Origin: Firmicutes bacterium UBA5449
GTDB lineage: Bacteria > Bacillota > SHA-98 > UBA4971
Direction of reading: 5' to 3'
Length of the DNA stretch: 6,979 nt
NCBI GenBank assembly: GCA_002424305.1
Contig: DIQZ01000079.1
Location: 13,019-19,997, forward strand
Below, piece after piece: positions 1 through 6,353 of this stretch (position 1 is the first letter of the stretch; each line of letters begins with the position of its first letter). The position numbers and the translations under genes were made by a program. The notes beneath the pieces were generated by a model. That model saw only the letters and a list, made by a program, of their open reading frames with translations. It was not told the DNA's origin and searched no databases.

Positions 1-50
1 CGCGACCCTCGCCTTGGCAAGGCGATGCTCTACCGCTGAGCCACTTCCGC
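1..50 (-). tRNA. tRNA-Gly (anticodon GCC), 3' part cut off by window edge
   Basis: Read on the minus strand from position 50 down, the sequence folds as the first two thirds of a tRNA. The acceptor 5' strand GCGGAAG is at 50-44. The D stem GCTC/GAGC encloses loop AGCGGTA. The anticodon stem TCGCC/GGCGA encloses loop TTGCCAA, which puts anticodon GCC at 18-16 (glycine GGC and GGU codons). The variable region GGGTC and the first T-stem bases GCG reach the window edge. The T loop, acceptor 3' strand and CCA end lie outside, so their presence cannot be checked. Confidence 0.94.
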
Positions 51-84
51 TCGAAATAGGATTCATGAATTTTATGCTAGAGAC

Positions 85-113
85 AGTTTAGCACATTACA
101 GCATCTATTGCAA
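85..113 (-). promoter_or_regulatory. Sigma-70-type promoter of the tRNA-Gly gene
   Basis: On the minus strand a -35 box TTGCAA (113-108) and a -10 box TAAACT (90-85) are separated by exactly 17 nt. The predicted start is near 78, about 28 nt upstream of the mature tRNA 5' end at position 50, a usual leader length for RNase P processing. A second AT-rich box (TAAAAT, about 74-69) lies closer to the tRNA but has no matching -35 element. Confidence 0.6.
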
Positions 114-423
114 TAAGCCTCCGAATTTTACCCTCCTTTAGTAATCGCTTGCTAGTCGCTTGATACTTGCTGTACTGCTTCATCTCTCCGGGAGCCTCCC
201 CTACCCTCCCTGGATCAAGGTTTTTGACAAACAGATCTCCTTAACCACTCACTGGAACATAGCGTAAATCAACACATGTCCTGAGAAATATGGTATATTT
301 ATTATGTAATCTTAATTCTACGATTTCTGTATTGCACTCAAGACCTAACCTATCGACCTGTATCACACAAAACCTGAACGACTCAGGCGATAGTCACAAA
401 GAGAAGCTATATAATCCACATTG
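114..423. other. Gene-free spacer between divergent tRNA-Gly and the DegV-family gene
   Basis: No credible coding frame is seen. The spacer holds short degenerate direct repeats (TCGCTTG at 145-151 and 156-162, with related TTGCTG copies after them). A pyrimidine-rich stretch at 195-210 reads as G-runs on the minus strand. An AT-rich stretch at about 285-315 includes an extended -10-like TGGTATATT (291-299). A perfect -35-like TTGACA at 224-229 has no good -10 box 16-18 nt downstream. No terminator with a T-run is visible. Confidence 0.6.
410..415 (+). promoter_or_regulatory. Possible -10 box for the DegV-family gene
   Basis: A perfect TATAAT at 410-415 lies 9 nt before the ribosome binding site and would start transcription near 421-423, giving a very short leader of about 20 nt. 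The weak point is that no TTGACA-like -35 box stands 16-18 nt upstream and there is no TG extension. The extended -10-like element at 291-299 is the alternative. Confidence 0.3.
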
Positions 424-430
424 AAGGAGG
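424..430 (+). promoter_or_regulatory. Ribosome binding site that fixes the DegV-family start
   Basis: AAGGAGG at 424-430 is an almost perfect Shine-Dalgarno sequence, 11 nt before the ATG at 442. An in-frame TTG at 421 would lie upstream of this site and so is not the start. Confidence 0.8.
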
Positions 431-441
431 AACAAGATCTT

Positions 442-1293
442 ATGCCGAAAATTGCAGTCGTGACGGACTCCACCGCAGACCTGCCTGCAAATGTATATAA
501 GGAAAACAGCATCAAAGTAGTTCCACTTCACGTGCATTTTGGAGATAAGACATATAAAGAAGGGGTGGACCTTTCCAGCGAGGAGTTCTACAGCAAATTG
601 GTTTCAAGCAAAATCATGCCCAGAACATCACAACCTGCACCGCATGAGTTTGAAACAGTTTACAGACAACTCATGGATGAATCAGATAGCATTGTATCGA
701 TTCATATGTCAAGCAAATTGTCAGGCACATATCAATCCGCAAATATAGCGGCAAATGCCATAGGATGCGACAATATTCATGTCATAGACAGTAAATTTGT
801 ATCTGCCGGAACCGGCCTTCTGGCTCTTGAAGCAGTACGTCTTGCAAGACTTGATGTTACAGTGCAAGAGATTGTTGATAGGATTGAATCAATAAAAGAT
901 AAACTTCGGTTGTTCTTTACAGTTGATACATTTGAGTACATGTTGAAAAACGGCAGAATTGGAAAAGCCACTGCTTATCTTGGAACGTTACTTTCCATCC
1001 GCCCTATTATAGCTATTGCAAACGGAGAGGTTGAACCCATAGAGAAGATTCGGGGCTCCAGAGATAAGATCCTTGAACGCCTTGCTGAAGTGGTAGCTGA
1101 CGCGATGCCAAAAGGGCATGCACTGCGCGGAGCGGTAGTTCATGCAGTTGAGCCTGGGCGGGGAGAGGCAATGAAGCAAGCTCTCGAGGAATTGCTTCAT
1201 TTCGAGGATTTACTTCTCTGCTCTCTCGGATCCGGGATTGGTTCACACAGCGGGCCGGGCACTATGGGAGTTGTGCTTTATCCTGTAAGCTAG
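442..1293 (+). CDS. DegV-family fatty-acid-binding protein (FakB-like)
   Basis: The protein is 283 aa, the normal length for the DegV family. Family motifs are in order: DSTADLP at residues 9-15 near the N terminus, TSQP (62-65), SSKLSGTY (90-97), the central FFTVDTFEYMLKNGRIG (158-174), RGSRDK (204-209) and the C-terminal GSGIGSHSGPGT (263-274). Known members such as Staphylococcus FakB bind a fatty acid and present it to the kinase FakA, which makes acyl phosphate for phospholipid synthesis. The conserved Thr/Ser of TSQP and the Ser/His-rich C-terminal motif match the part of the family that holds the ligand carboxylate. There is no signal peptide or membrane segment, so it is cytoplasmic. 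No FakA-like kinase gene is in the window. Bacteria often carry several DegV paralogues with different lipid preference, so the exact ligand is unknown. It stands alone, converging on livF. The ATG was chosen over an in-frame TTG at 421 because of the ribosome binding site at 424-430. Confidence 0.95.
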   Translation: MPKIAVVTDSTADLPANVYKENSIKVVPLHVHFGDKTYKEGVDLSSEEFYSKLVSSKIMPRTSQPAPHEFETVYRQLMDESDSIVSIHMSSKLSGTYQSANIAANAIGCDNIHVIDSKFVSAGTGLLALEAVRLARLDVTVQEIVDRIESIKDKLRLFFTVDTFEYMLKNGRIGKATAYLGTLLSIRPIIAIANGEVEPIEKIRGSRDKILERLAEVVADAMPKGHALRGAVVHAVEPGRGEAMKQALEELLHFEDLLLCSLGSGIGSHSGPGTMGVVLYPVS

Positions 1294-1342
1294 GCGTAGC
1301 AAGCTACCCAGTCCCAAATACCGGACGCATCAACATAAACGG

Positions 1343-1437
1343 GATAGCATTCAGCGCAACTTGATAAAATTCGACGTAAGATGCAATTCGGCATAGGATG
1401 CAATTCGGCGTAACCTGATAGCTTTGGGCATAGCGTG
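1343..1437. repeat. Degenerate tandem repeat (17-20 bp units) between convergent genes
   Basis: Five imperfect units lie head to tail: 1343-1363, 1364-1380, 1381-1397, 1398-1417 and 1418-1437. The two middle units share ATGCAATTCGGC. A rough consensus is ATAGCATTCGGCGTAAC with an optional CTG or TTG. The array fills the spacer between the DegV-family stop and the livF stop. No classical terminator with a T-run was found for either gene. A tight GTAGC/GCTAC inverted repeat (1306-1317 region) follows the DegV-family stop but has no T-run. Confidence 0.65.
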
Positions 1438-1446
1438 ACAACTAGC

Positions 1447-2151
1447 TCACTCCCCGAGGTATGCCCGTCTGACGCTTTCATCCGCAAGGAGCTCACTGCC
1501 GTCACCATGCATGGCGATGGTTCCTCCGCGGAGAACATAGCCGTAGTCAGCAATTTTCAGAGCTGCCTTAGCGTTTTGCTCCACCAGAAGAATTGTGCAT
1601 CCTTCTTCGTGAATCTTGCAAAGCACTCGAAATACTTCTTGAACAAGCATAGGCGCAAGTCCCAACGACGGCTCATCGAGACATAATAGCTTAGGTCTCG
1701 ACATCAGTGCCCGTCCGACAGCAAGCATTTGTTGTTCGCCTCCGGAGAGGGTACCGCCTTTTTGGCCAAAACGCTCCTTAAGTCTGGGGAACAGCGTGGT
1801 CACCCACTGGATGTCCTTCTTTACCTCGACTGTATCATGCCTGTGATATGCGCCCATCATCAGATTCTCCATTACAGTGAGGTTATGGAATATTCTACGG
1901 CCTTCCGCTGACATGGATACACCCAACCGCACAATCCCGTGAGCGGATGTCCCTGTAATGTCGTGGCCGTCAAATTCTATGCTGCCACTTGTTGTCTTGC
2001 TAAGTCCTGTGATAGCTCTGAGGGTAGTAGTCTTACCTGCTCCGTTAGCACCAATAAGCGTCACAATAGCACCTTCCGGCACATCAAGAGAAACCCCTTT
2101 CAGGGCATGAATGCCACCATAGTGCACATTGAGATCTCGGATCTTAAGCAT
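1447..2151 (-). CDS. livF: Branched-chain amino acid ABC transporter, ATP-binding protein LivF
   Basis: This 234-aa protein has the LivF length. It is one of two cytoplasmic ATPases that power amino acid import through LivH-LivM. Walker A GANGAGKT is at 34-41, the signature LSGGEQQ at 135-141 and Walker B LLCLDEP at 155-161. The LivF-typical LLVEQN (188-193) stands where other ABC ATPases have the switch histidine. Before GRRIF the usual VPE of LivF reads SAE (81-83), a slight variation. The ATG at 2151 is preferred to the GTG at 2157: AGGAGG (2166-2161) lies 9 nt from the ATG but only 3 nt from the GTG. This start overlaps the end of livG by 8 nt, so translation is probably coupled. It is the last gene of the operon; its stop faces the degenerate repeat and the convergent DegV-family gene. 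Confidence 0.96.
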   Translation of the reverse strand: MLKIRDLNVHYGGIHALKGVSLDVPEGAIVTLIGANGAGKTTTLRAITGLSKTTSGSIEFDGHDITGTSAHGIVRLGVSMSAEGRRIFHNLTVMENLMMGAYHRHDTVEVKKDIQWVTTLFPRLKERFGQKGGTLSGGEQQMLAVGRALMSRPKLLCLDEPSLGLAPMLVQEVFRVLCKIHEEGCTILLVEQNAKAALKIADYGYVLRGGTIAMHGDGSELLADESVRRAYLGE

Positions 2152-2935
2152 AATCACACCCCTCCTCCCCCAAGTAAGCTGATATCACTTTTGCATTGCC
2201 TTGGATCTCTTGAGGCGTGCCTTCAGCGATTGAAACACCGTAATCGATAACTCGTATCCTCTCACAGATACCCATGACTAACTTCATGTCATGTTCTATG
2301 AGAAGGATTGTAAGGCCGAACTCATCACGTATATCGCAGATGAATTCCATGAGTCTTGTCGTCTCTTCCGGATTCATTCCTGCGGCAGGCTCATCCAAGA
2401 GCAACACTTCAGGTTCTGCAGCAAGCGCCCTGGCAATCTCAACTCGACGTTGCTGTCCATATGGCAAGCTTCCTGCCTGAGTATGAGCTAATTCCTTAAG
2501 TCCGACTCGATCAAGCAACTCCATGGCCTTATTGCGTGCCTGTCTCTCTTCCCTCATATAACTCGGGAGGTTTAATGCTGCAGCAAGCATAGAAGATCTT
2601 AACTTTGCATGCCGTGCTACAAGGACATTGTCCAAAACTGTAAGGCCCTCAAAGAGTCTCATATTCTGAAACGTCCTGGCAATTCCTACGTTTGTCACTC
2701 GGTCAGGACGCCATCCGGTAATGTCATGTCCTCTGAAAAATATCCTTCCACGGACAGGCTCGTATTGGCCGGTAATTATGTTAAAGACTGTAGTTTTACC
2801 TGCCCCGTTCGGCCCAATCAGGCCCGCCAACTCGCCCTGCTGAAGAGCAAAGTCAAAATCACTTACCGCTTGAAGACCGCCAAAGCTTACGCTTACCCCA
2901 TCCAGTGCCAGAATTACTCCGTTTCTTGAGGTCAA
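2144..2935 (-). CDS. livG: Branched-chain amino acid ABC transporter, ATP-binding protein LivG
   Basis: The 263-aa protein is the second ATPase of the Liv importer. Walker A GPNGAGKT is at 41-48, the Q-loop TFQN at 88-91, the family-specific signature LPYGQQRR at 157-164, Walker B with LLLDEPAAGMNPEET at 178-192 and the switch histidine in IEHDM at 213-217. The LPYG signature and AAGMNPEE are characteristic of LivG rather than LivF. The start is TTG at 2935, overlapping the livM stop in a TTGA junction of 4 nt. A G-rich, Shine-Dalgarno-like stretch GGGGGTGAGG (2947-2938) lies just before it, and no better in-frame start exists before the conserved domain. The rare start and the overlap suggest translational coupling to livM. 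Its end overlaps livF. Confidence 0.96.
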   Translation of the reverse strand: MTSRNGVILALDGVSVSFGGLQAVSDFDFALQQGELAGLIGPNGAGKTTVFNIITGQYEPVRGRIFFRGHDITGWRPDRVTNVGIARTFQNMRLFEGLTVLDNVLVARHAKLRSSMLAAALNLPSYMREERQARNKAMELLDRVGLKELAHTQAGSLPYGQQRRVEIARALAAEPEVLLLDEPAAGMNPEETTRLMEFICDIRDEFGLTILLIEHDMKLVMGICERIRVIDYGVSIAEGTPQEIQGNAKVISAYLGEEGCDYA

Positions 2936-3996
2936 GTCCTCACCCCCTGACGATTACGCCTTCCAAACCGGGACAGAATCCAGTCCCACGAAATCTCCTT
3001 TTCTCCAAACAGGCCACGCCTGTAGAATATCATCAATAACACTAAGAGCAGTGAAAACACAAGCATGCGCATGCCTGCTATACCCGGAATGTAGATTGAT
3101 CCAATGGTAATAGGCGACTCCACAAATCGCAGAACTTCTGACAAGACAGTAAAGGCAAACGCAGTAATAGTCGATCCCGTAATGCTGCCCAGTCCACCCA
3201 AAACGATAATTATGAGCAGGTTAAAAGTCATGGAAAAACTAAACAGACTGGGAGATACAGTGGTAATCAGAGAGGCCATAAGCCCTCCTGCAACCCCGGC
3301 AAAGAACCCACTGACCACAAATGCGAGGAGTTTGTGCCTAAAAATGGATATTCCCATAGCCTCTGCAGCTATCTCGTCATCACGAATAGACTTCATCGCC
3401 CGTCCGTAACTGGAATTTGTCAGATTGCTTATGAGTAGAACCGCAGCGACTGCCCACGCCAGACACCAATATACGTTGGCATGTTCAGGCACCCCCTTGA
3501 TACCTAAGGCTCCGTTAGTAACCGGAATAAGGTTGTTGGCCAGCACTATTATGATCTGGCTAAATCCAAAAGTGGCAATAGCCAGGTAATCGCCACGAAG
3601 GCGAAGAGACGGAAGTCCTACTATCAATGCACCAATAGCACCGGACAATCCCCCTAGCACAACTGCGAAGGGGAACAGCGGCTCGGCAAATGAAAAAGCA
3701 TTGAATGGCCAGATAAGGGGTTGAAGAAACCAGACAAATTCCTTCTGCTCCAACGGCAACATCAAGAGGGCTACCGTATATCCGCCCAGTGCCATAAATC
3801 CGTTGGGGCCAAGAGAAAACTGGCCTGCTATGCCGTTTATCAGATTATAACCAACTGCGGCTGTAATATATATCAGACCTGTACGCACCACTCTCATAAC
3901 GTACTCGTCCAAATAGCTGTCGGCTAACCAGGCGACAACAAAGAGAAAACCTATGAAACACATTGTAAGTAATGTCTTCCTGAACTTGTCCGACAT
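2932..3996 (-). CDS. livM: Branched-chain amino acid ABC transporter, permease LivM
   Basis: The 354-aa integral membrane protein is one of two permease subunits of the Liv importer. Hydrophobic segments run through the whole length. Family motifs visible are GYNLINGIAGQFSLGPNGFM (49-68, usually GHAGF where this has GPNGF), GLPSLRLRGDYLAIATFG (127-144) and the cytoplasmic coupling loop RAMKSIRDDEIAAEAMGI (199-216) that contacts the ATPases. Further on are GFFAGVAGGL (230-239) and GGLGSITGS (267-275). The tail after GLFGE is basic (SRFGRRNRQG). The ATG at 3996 has AAGGAG 10 nt upstream, lying inside the end of livH. The gap to livH is 1 nt, and the 3' end overlaps livG by 4 nt. Confidence 0.96.
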   Translation of the reverse strand: MSDKFRKTLLTMCFIGFLFVVAWLADSYLDEYVMRVVRTGLIYITAAVGYNLINGIAGQFSLGPNGFMALGGYTVALLMLPLEQKEFVWFLQPLIWPFNAFSFAEPLFPFAVVLGGLSGAIGALIVGLPSLRLRGDYLAIATFGFSQIIIVLANNLIPVTNGALGIKGVPEHANVYWCLAWAVAAVLLISNLTNSSYGRAMKSIRDDEIAAEAMGISIFRHKLLAFVVSGFFAGVAGGLMASLITTVSPSLFSFSMTFNLLIIIVLGGLGSITGSTITAFAFTVLSEVLRFVESPITIGSIYIPGIAGMRMLVFSLLLVLLMIFYRRGLFGEKEISWDWILSRFGRRNRQGVRT

Positions 3997-3997
3997 A

Positions 3998-4891
3998 TTA
4001 CACCTTCTCCTTTAATGTCTCGCCAAGAATACCTGTGGGCCGAACCAAAAGGAATACTACAAGAACAAGAAATATTATGCCGTCACGATAGCCCGACAGG
4101 TTAGGGAAAAATGCAACTGTCATCACTTCGATGAGTCCAATTATAAACCCGCCTATCATTGCCCCGGGGATATTGCCGATTCCCCCTACAACTGCTGCAG
4201 TGAATGCTTTCCAACCCGGATAGACGCCCATCAGCGGGGTGATCTTAGGGTACTTGCACGCCCACAGTATCCCGCCTGCTGCTGCAAGCGCGGAACCCAG
4301 CGCAAAAGTGTAGGATATTACCTTATCTACGTCAACTCCCATAAGGCGTGTAGCTTCAATATCTGTGGACACTGATCGCATAGCCATACCAATTCGTGTT
4401 CTGTAGACTATGTACATCATCACTGCTAAGAGCCCTATAGTGATGATAGGAACCCAGATCGCCACACCGGTAATAGTAACATCACCTATGTGGAAAATCC
4501 GGGACATGAATTTCGGACTTTCGAACGCCTTGGGACGCGCTCCGACTGTAACAAGACCGAGATTTTCCAGAAAGGACGATACACCTACTGCGGTTATGAG
4601 CGCAGAGATTCTAGGGGCGTCTCTCACCGGACGGTAAGCCACCCTATCTATCGTCATACCTACGAGCGCGGTGAAACACACTGCAAGCGTAGCGGCAAGC
4701 GGCCACGGAATGCGGAATATCACGATGAAAAAGAACGCAGAATATGCTCCCACCATGAAGATGTCACTGTGAGCAAAGTTTATGAATCTTAGGATGCCAT
4801 ATACCATGGTGTACCCAATAGCCAACAGGGCATAGAGGCTACCTAATGACATCCCGTTTATCAGTTGTTGAAGAAACACTGTAGCGTTCAC
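3998..4891 (-). CDS. livH: Branched-chain amino acid ABC transporter, permease LivH
   Basis: The 297-aa inner-membrane permease pairs with LivM. Family signatures are GSLYALLAIGYTMVYG (17-32) running into ILRFINFAHSDIFMVGAY (33-50), AYRPVRDAPRISALITAVG (85-103) and the coupling loop TRIGMAMRSVSTDIEATRLM (165-184). GGIGNIPGAMIGG (236-248) and the C-terminal VRPTGILGE (283-291) follow. The frame stays open to an ATG at 4999, but that 36-residue extension is Arg/Gly/Pro-rich and simply translates a DNA tandem repeat. The real start is taken as GTG at 4891, 9 nt after AAGGAG (4906-4901), which gives a family-normal length and N terminus (VNATVFLQQLINGMSLG). It is the first gene of the tightly packed livHMGF block, 331 nt downstream of livJ. 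Confidence 0.95.
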   Translation of the reverse strand: MNATVFLQQLINGMSLGSLYALLAIGYTMVYGILRFINFAHSDIFMVGAYSAFFFIVIFRIPWPLAATLAVCFTALVGMTIDRVAYRPVRDAPRISALITAVGVSSFLENLGLVTVGARPKAFESPKFMSRIFHIGDVTITGVAIWVPIITIGLLAVMMYIVYRTRIGMAMRSVSTDIEATRLMGVDVDKVISYTFALGSALAAAGGILWACKYPKITPLMGVYPGWKAFTAAVVGGIGNIPGAMIGGFIIGLIEVMTVAFFPNLSGYRDGIIFLVLVVFLLVRPTGILGETLKEKV

Positions 4892-4900
4892 GGACGTCAA

Positions 4901-4906
4901 CTCCTT
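4901..4906 (-). promoter_or_regulatory. Ribosome binding site that fixes the livH start
   Basis: AAGGAG on the minus strand is spaced 9 nt from the GTG at 4891. It lies inside the longer open frame that begins at 4999, so that longer start would make this well-placed site meaningless. Confidence 0.75.
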
Positions 4907-4914
4907 TGAACAAG

Positions 4915-5004
4915 CCCTTATCCTACTTCCGACCCCGCATATCCCCGACCTTGCATACCTCCGGCCTTGCTCCGGCCTTGATACCTCCGGCCCGGGCATC
5001 CCGG
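4915..5004. repeat. Degenerate tandem repeat (about 15-18 bp units) upstream of livH
   Basis: Imperfect units with plus-strand consensus CCTTGCATACCTCCGG lie at 4915-4932, 4933-4948, 4949-4964, 4965-4975 (shortened), 4976-4990 and 4991-5004. The unit at 4976-4990 matches the one at 4949-4964 except for a missing base and one change. The array ends next to the livH ribosome binding site and explains the spurious N-terminal extension of the livH frame. It contains a CCCGGG palindrome at 4991-4996. Confidence 0.7.
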
Positions 5005-5020
5005 CATAAACACAAGATTG

Positions 5021-5057
5021 GGGCAGGAGGGTGCGTATGTCAATGCCCTCCTTGCCC
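5021..5057 (-). terminator. Strong GC-rich hairpin between livJ and livH (attenuator or mRNA-stabilising stem)
   Basis: On the minus strand the arm GGGCAAGGAGGG (5057-5046) pairs with CCCTCCTGCCC (5031-5021), making 11 pairs with one bulged A around a loop of 14 nt. It is followed by AATCTTGTGTTTATG, which is only modestly U-rich, so a complete intrinsic terminator is not shown. Its place after the binding-protein gene and before the permease genes is where many ABC transporter operons carry a partial terminator or a stem that protects the upstream mRNA. Either would raise LivJ above LivHMGF. Confidence 0.5.
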
Positions 5058-5120
5058 TCATTGCCGTAATATTGCCATTACTATGCTTGGAGTCTGGAAT
5101 GTGAGGAAATGGGATTTAGC

Positions 5121-5229
5121 CAAGCTCCATATCCGAGCACCATAAGCTCTATACCCAAGCACTATACTACACGCGAGTGCTATACTACACGTGAGTGCCA
5201 TACTGCGGGGTTCACTACGATACTACGGA
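5121..5229. repeat. Degenerate tandem repeat (up to 18 bp units) running into the livJ stop codon
   Basis: Seven related units are seen on the plus strand: 5121-5133, 5134-5144, 5145-5155, 5156-5173, 5174-5191, 5192-5211 and 5212-5229. The first three are short. The two best copies (5156-5173 and 5174-5191) share CTATACTACACG. The rough consensus is CRAGYRCYATACTACACG. The last unit overlaps the livJ stop codon (5225-5223), so the array may have grown from, or into, the gene end. Confidence 0.65.
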
Positions 5230-6353
5230 TTAGCTACACTCTTAAATTCCCACTTACCGCCTTTTGCCTCGCGGATAACAGCTGATTTCACCGCATCGCC
5301 TTTCTCGACAGAAAGAAATCCGGTGACAACTTCCAAATTCTCCGTTGCCTCCAGAGCATCGCGGATCTTCTTAGGATCAGCGGAACCCGCTCGCTCTATC
5401 GCGTCAAGAACCATGATCACGCAATCTGCGGTAAGCGCACCAAAGGAGTTGACTTCCCCGCCATGCTTCGCTTTGTATGTGGCTACGTACTTTTTGCCGA
5501 TATCAGTCATTCCGGCCTTTTCGTGCCAATGTGCGGTATGCATCAAGCCTTCAATGGCAGGGCCGGCAATGTCAAAGATTTCCGGCACATCAACACCGTC
5601 AGCAGCGATCATAGGTTGTGTCAATCCAAGATCCTTTGCCTGGCGTAGTATGAGGCTCACTTCCTCATAATAGTTGGGCAGGTAAATAACATCCGGGTTT
5701 TGGGTCTTGATTGCAGTAAGCTGCGCGCTGAAATCCTGATCTCCAGCATTACACGGGGTAAATGCTACTATCTTACCTCCTAAATCTTCGAAGGCGTCCT
5801 TGAAATATCGACCCAGCGCAACACAGTAGTCATTGGAAATGTCAAAGAGAACCGCGGCTTTTCTTGCGCGTATGTCTTCGTATGCGTATTTCGCTGCAAT
5901 CTCAGCCTGGAAAGAATCTGTGTAACACGCCCGAAAGACGTATTTCTTGCCTTGAGTCACTAGAGGGTTTGTGGAAGCCGGGCCCAAAACGGGTACTTGC
6001 TTCTTCTCACATATGTCGCCTGCTGCAAGCATACTACCGCTTATCATAGGGCCGATAATGGCGACAACTTTCTCCCTTTCAACAAGGCGTGAAGTAGCGT
6101 TAGACGCTTCAACCCTATCGGATTTGTTGTCAATTAACACAAACCGAACAGGTCTTCCCAGCACTTCAAGGGGCACCAGCTCTTTGATGAGCTGAACACC
6201 TTCCCAACCCATTTGACCATAACCGGCTACTGCACCTGTCATCTCTAGATTAATACCGATTTTGATCGGTTCCGCAGAATATGTAATTGCACCAAACAAC
6301 ATGAAGGAAAAAAGAACAATTGAAATACTAAGAGAGATGATGGATCTTCTCAC
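5223..6353 (-). CDS. livJ: Branched-chain amino acid ABC transporter, periplasmic binding protein LivJ
   Basis: The 376-aa protein is a type 1 periplasmic binding protein of the Leu/Ile/Val family. It captures the substrate and delivers it to LivH-LivM. Residues 1-27 form a Sec signal peptide: MRRS, then a hydrophobic core, then probable cleavage after TYSA. There is no cysteine near this site, so no lipobox; the mature protein should be soluble, not a lipoprotein. Family motifs are PIKIGINLEMTGAVAGYGQ (29-47), VVAIIGPMISGSMLAA (96-111), VPVLGPASTNPLVT (120-133), VFRACYTDSFQAEIAA (139-154) and the DFSAQL strand (207-212). The start is GTG at 6353, 9 nt after GGGAGG (6368-6363), with an in-frame stop just upstream. 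The promoter lies at 6616-6588. Exact substrate (Leu, Ile, Val, or another amino acid or amide) cannot be told from sequence alone, since this family is broad. Confidence 0.95.
   Translation of the reverse strand: MRRSIISLSISIVLFSFMLFGAITYSAEPIKIGINLEMTGAVAGYGQMGWEGVQLIKELVPLEVLGRPVRFVLIDNKSDRVEASNATSRLVEREKVVAIIGPMISGSMLAAGDICEKKQVPVLGPASTNPLVTQGKKYVFRACYTDSFQAEIAAKYAYEDIRARKAAVLFDISNDYCVALGRYFKDAFEDLGGKIVAFTPCNAGDQDFSAQLTAIKTQNPDVIYLPNYYEEVSLILRQAKDLGLTQPMIAADGVDVPEIFDIAGPAIEGLMHTAHWHEKAGMTDIGKKYVATYKAKHGGEVNSFGALTADCVIMVLDAIERAGSADPKKIRDALEATENLEVVTGFLSVEKGDAVKSAVIREAKGGKWEFKSVANP

Noticed and set aside
224..229. Perfect TTGACA -35 box on the plus strand
   Set aside because: No acceptable -10 box stands 16-18 nt downstream (the place holds ACTCAC).
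421..441. In-frame TTG start giving a 290-aa DegV-family protein
   Set aside because: The Shine-Dalgarno AAGGAGG lies after this TTG and is correctly placed for the ATG at 442, where the family N terminus MPKIAVVTDS begins.
1343..1437. CRISPR-like array
   Set aside because: Units are degenerate and directly adjacent with no unique spacers, and no cas genes are present.
1290..1553. 87-aa minus-strand open frame between the DegV-family gene and livF
   Set aside because: It overlaps the end of livF in another frame and mostly translates the degenerate repeat.
5039..5044. TTGACA on the minus strand as a separate livHMGF promoter
   Set aside because: It lies in the loop of the hairpin and the -10 position 17-18 nt on reads CAATCT or AATCTT, a poor match.
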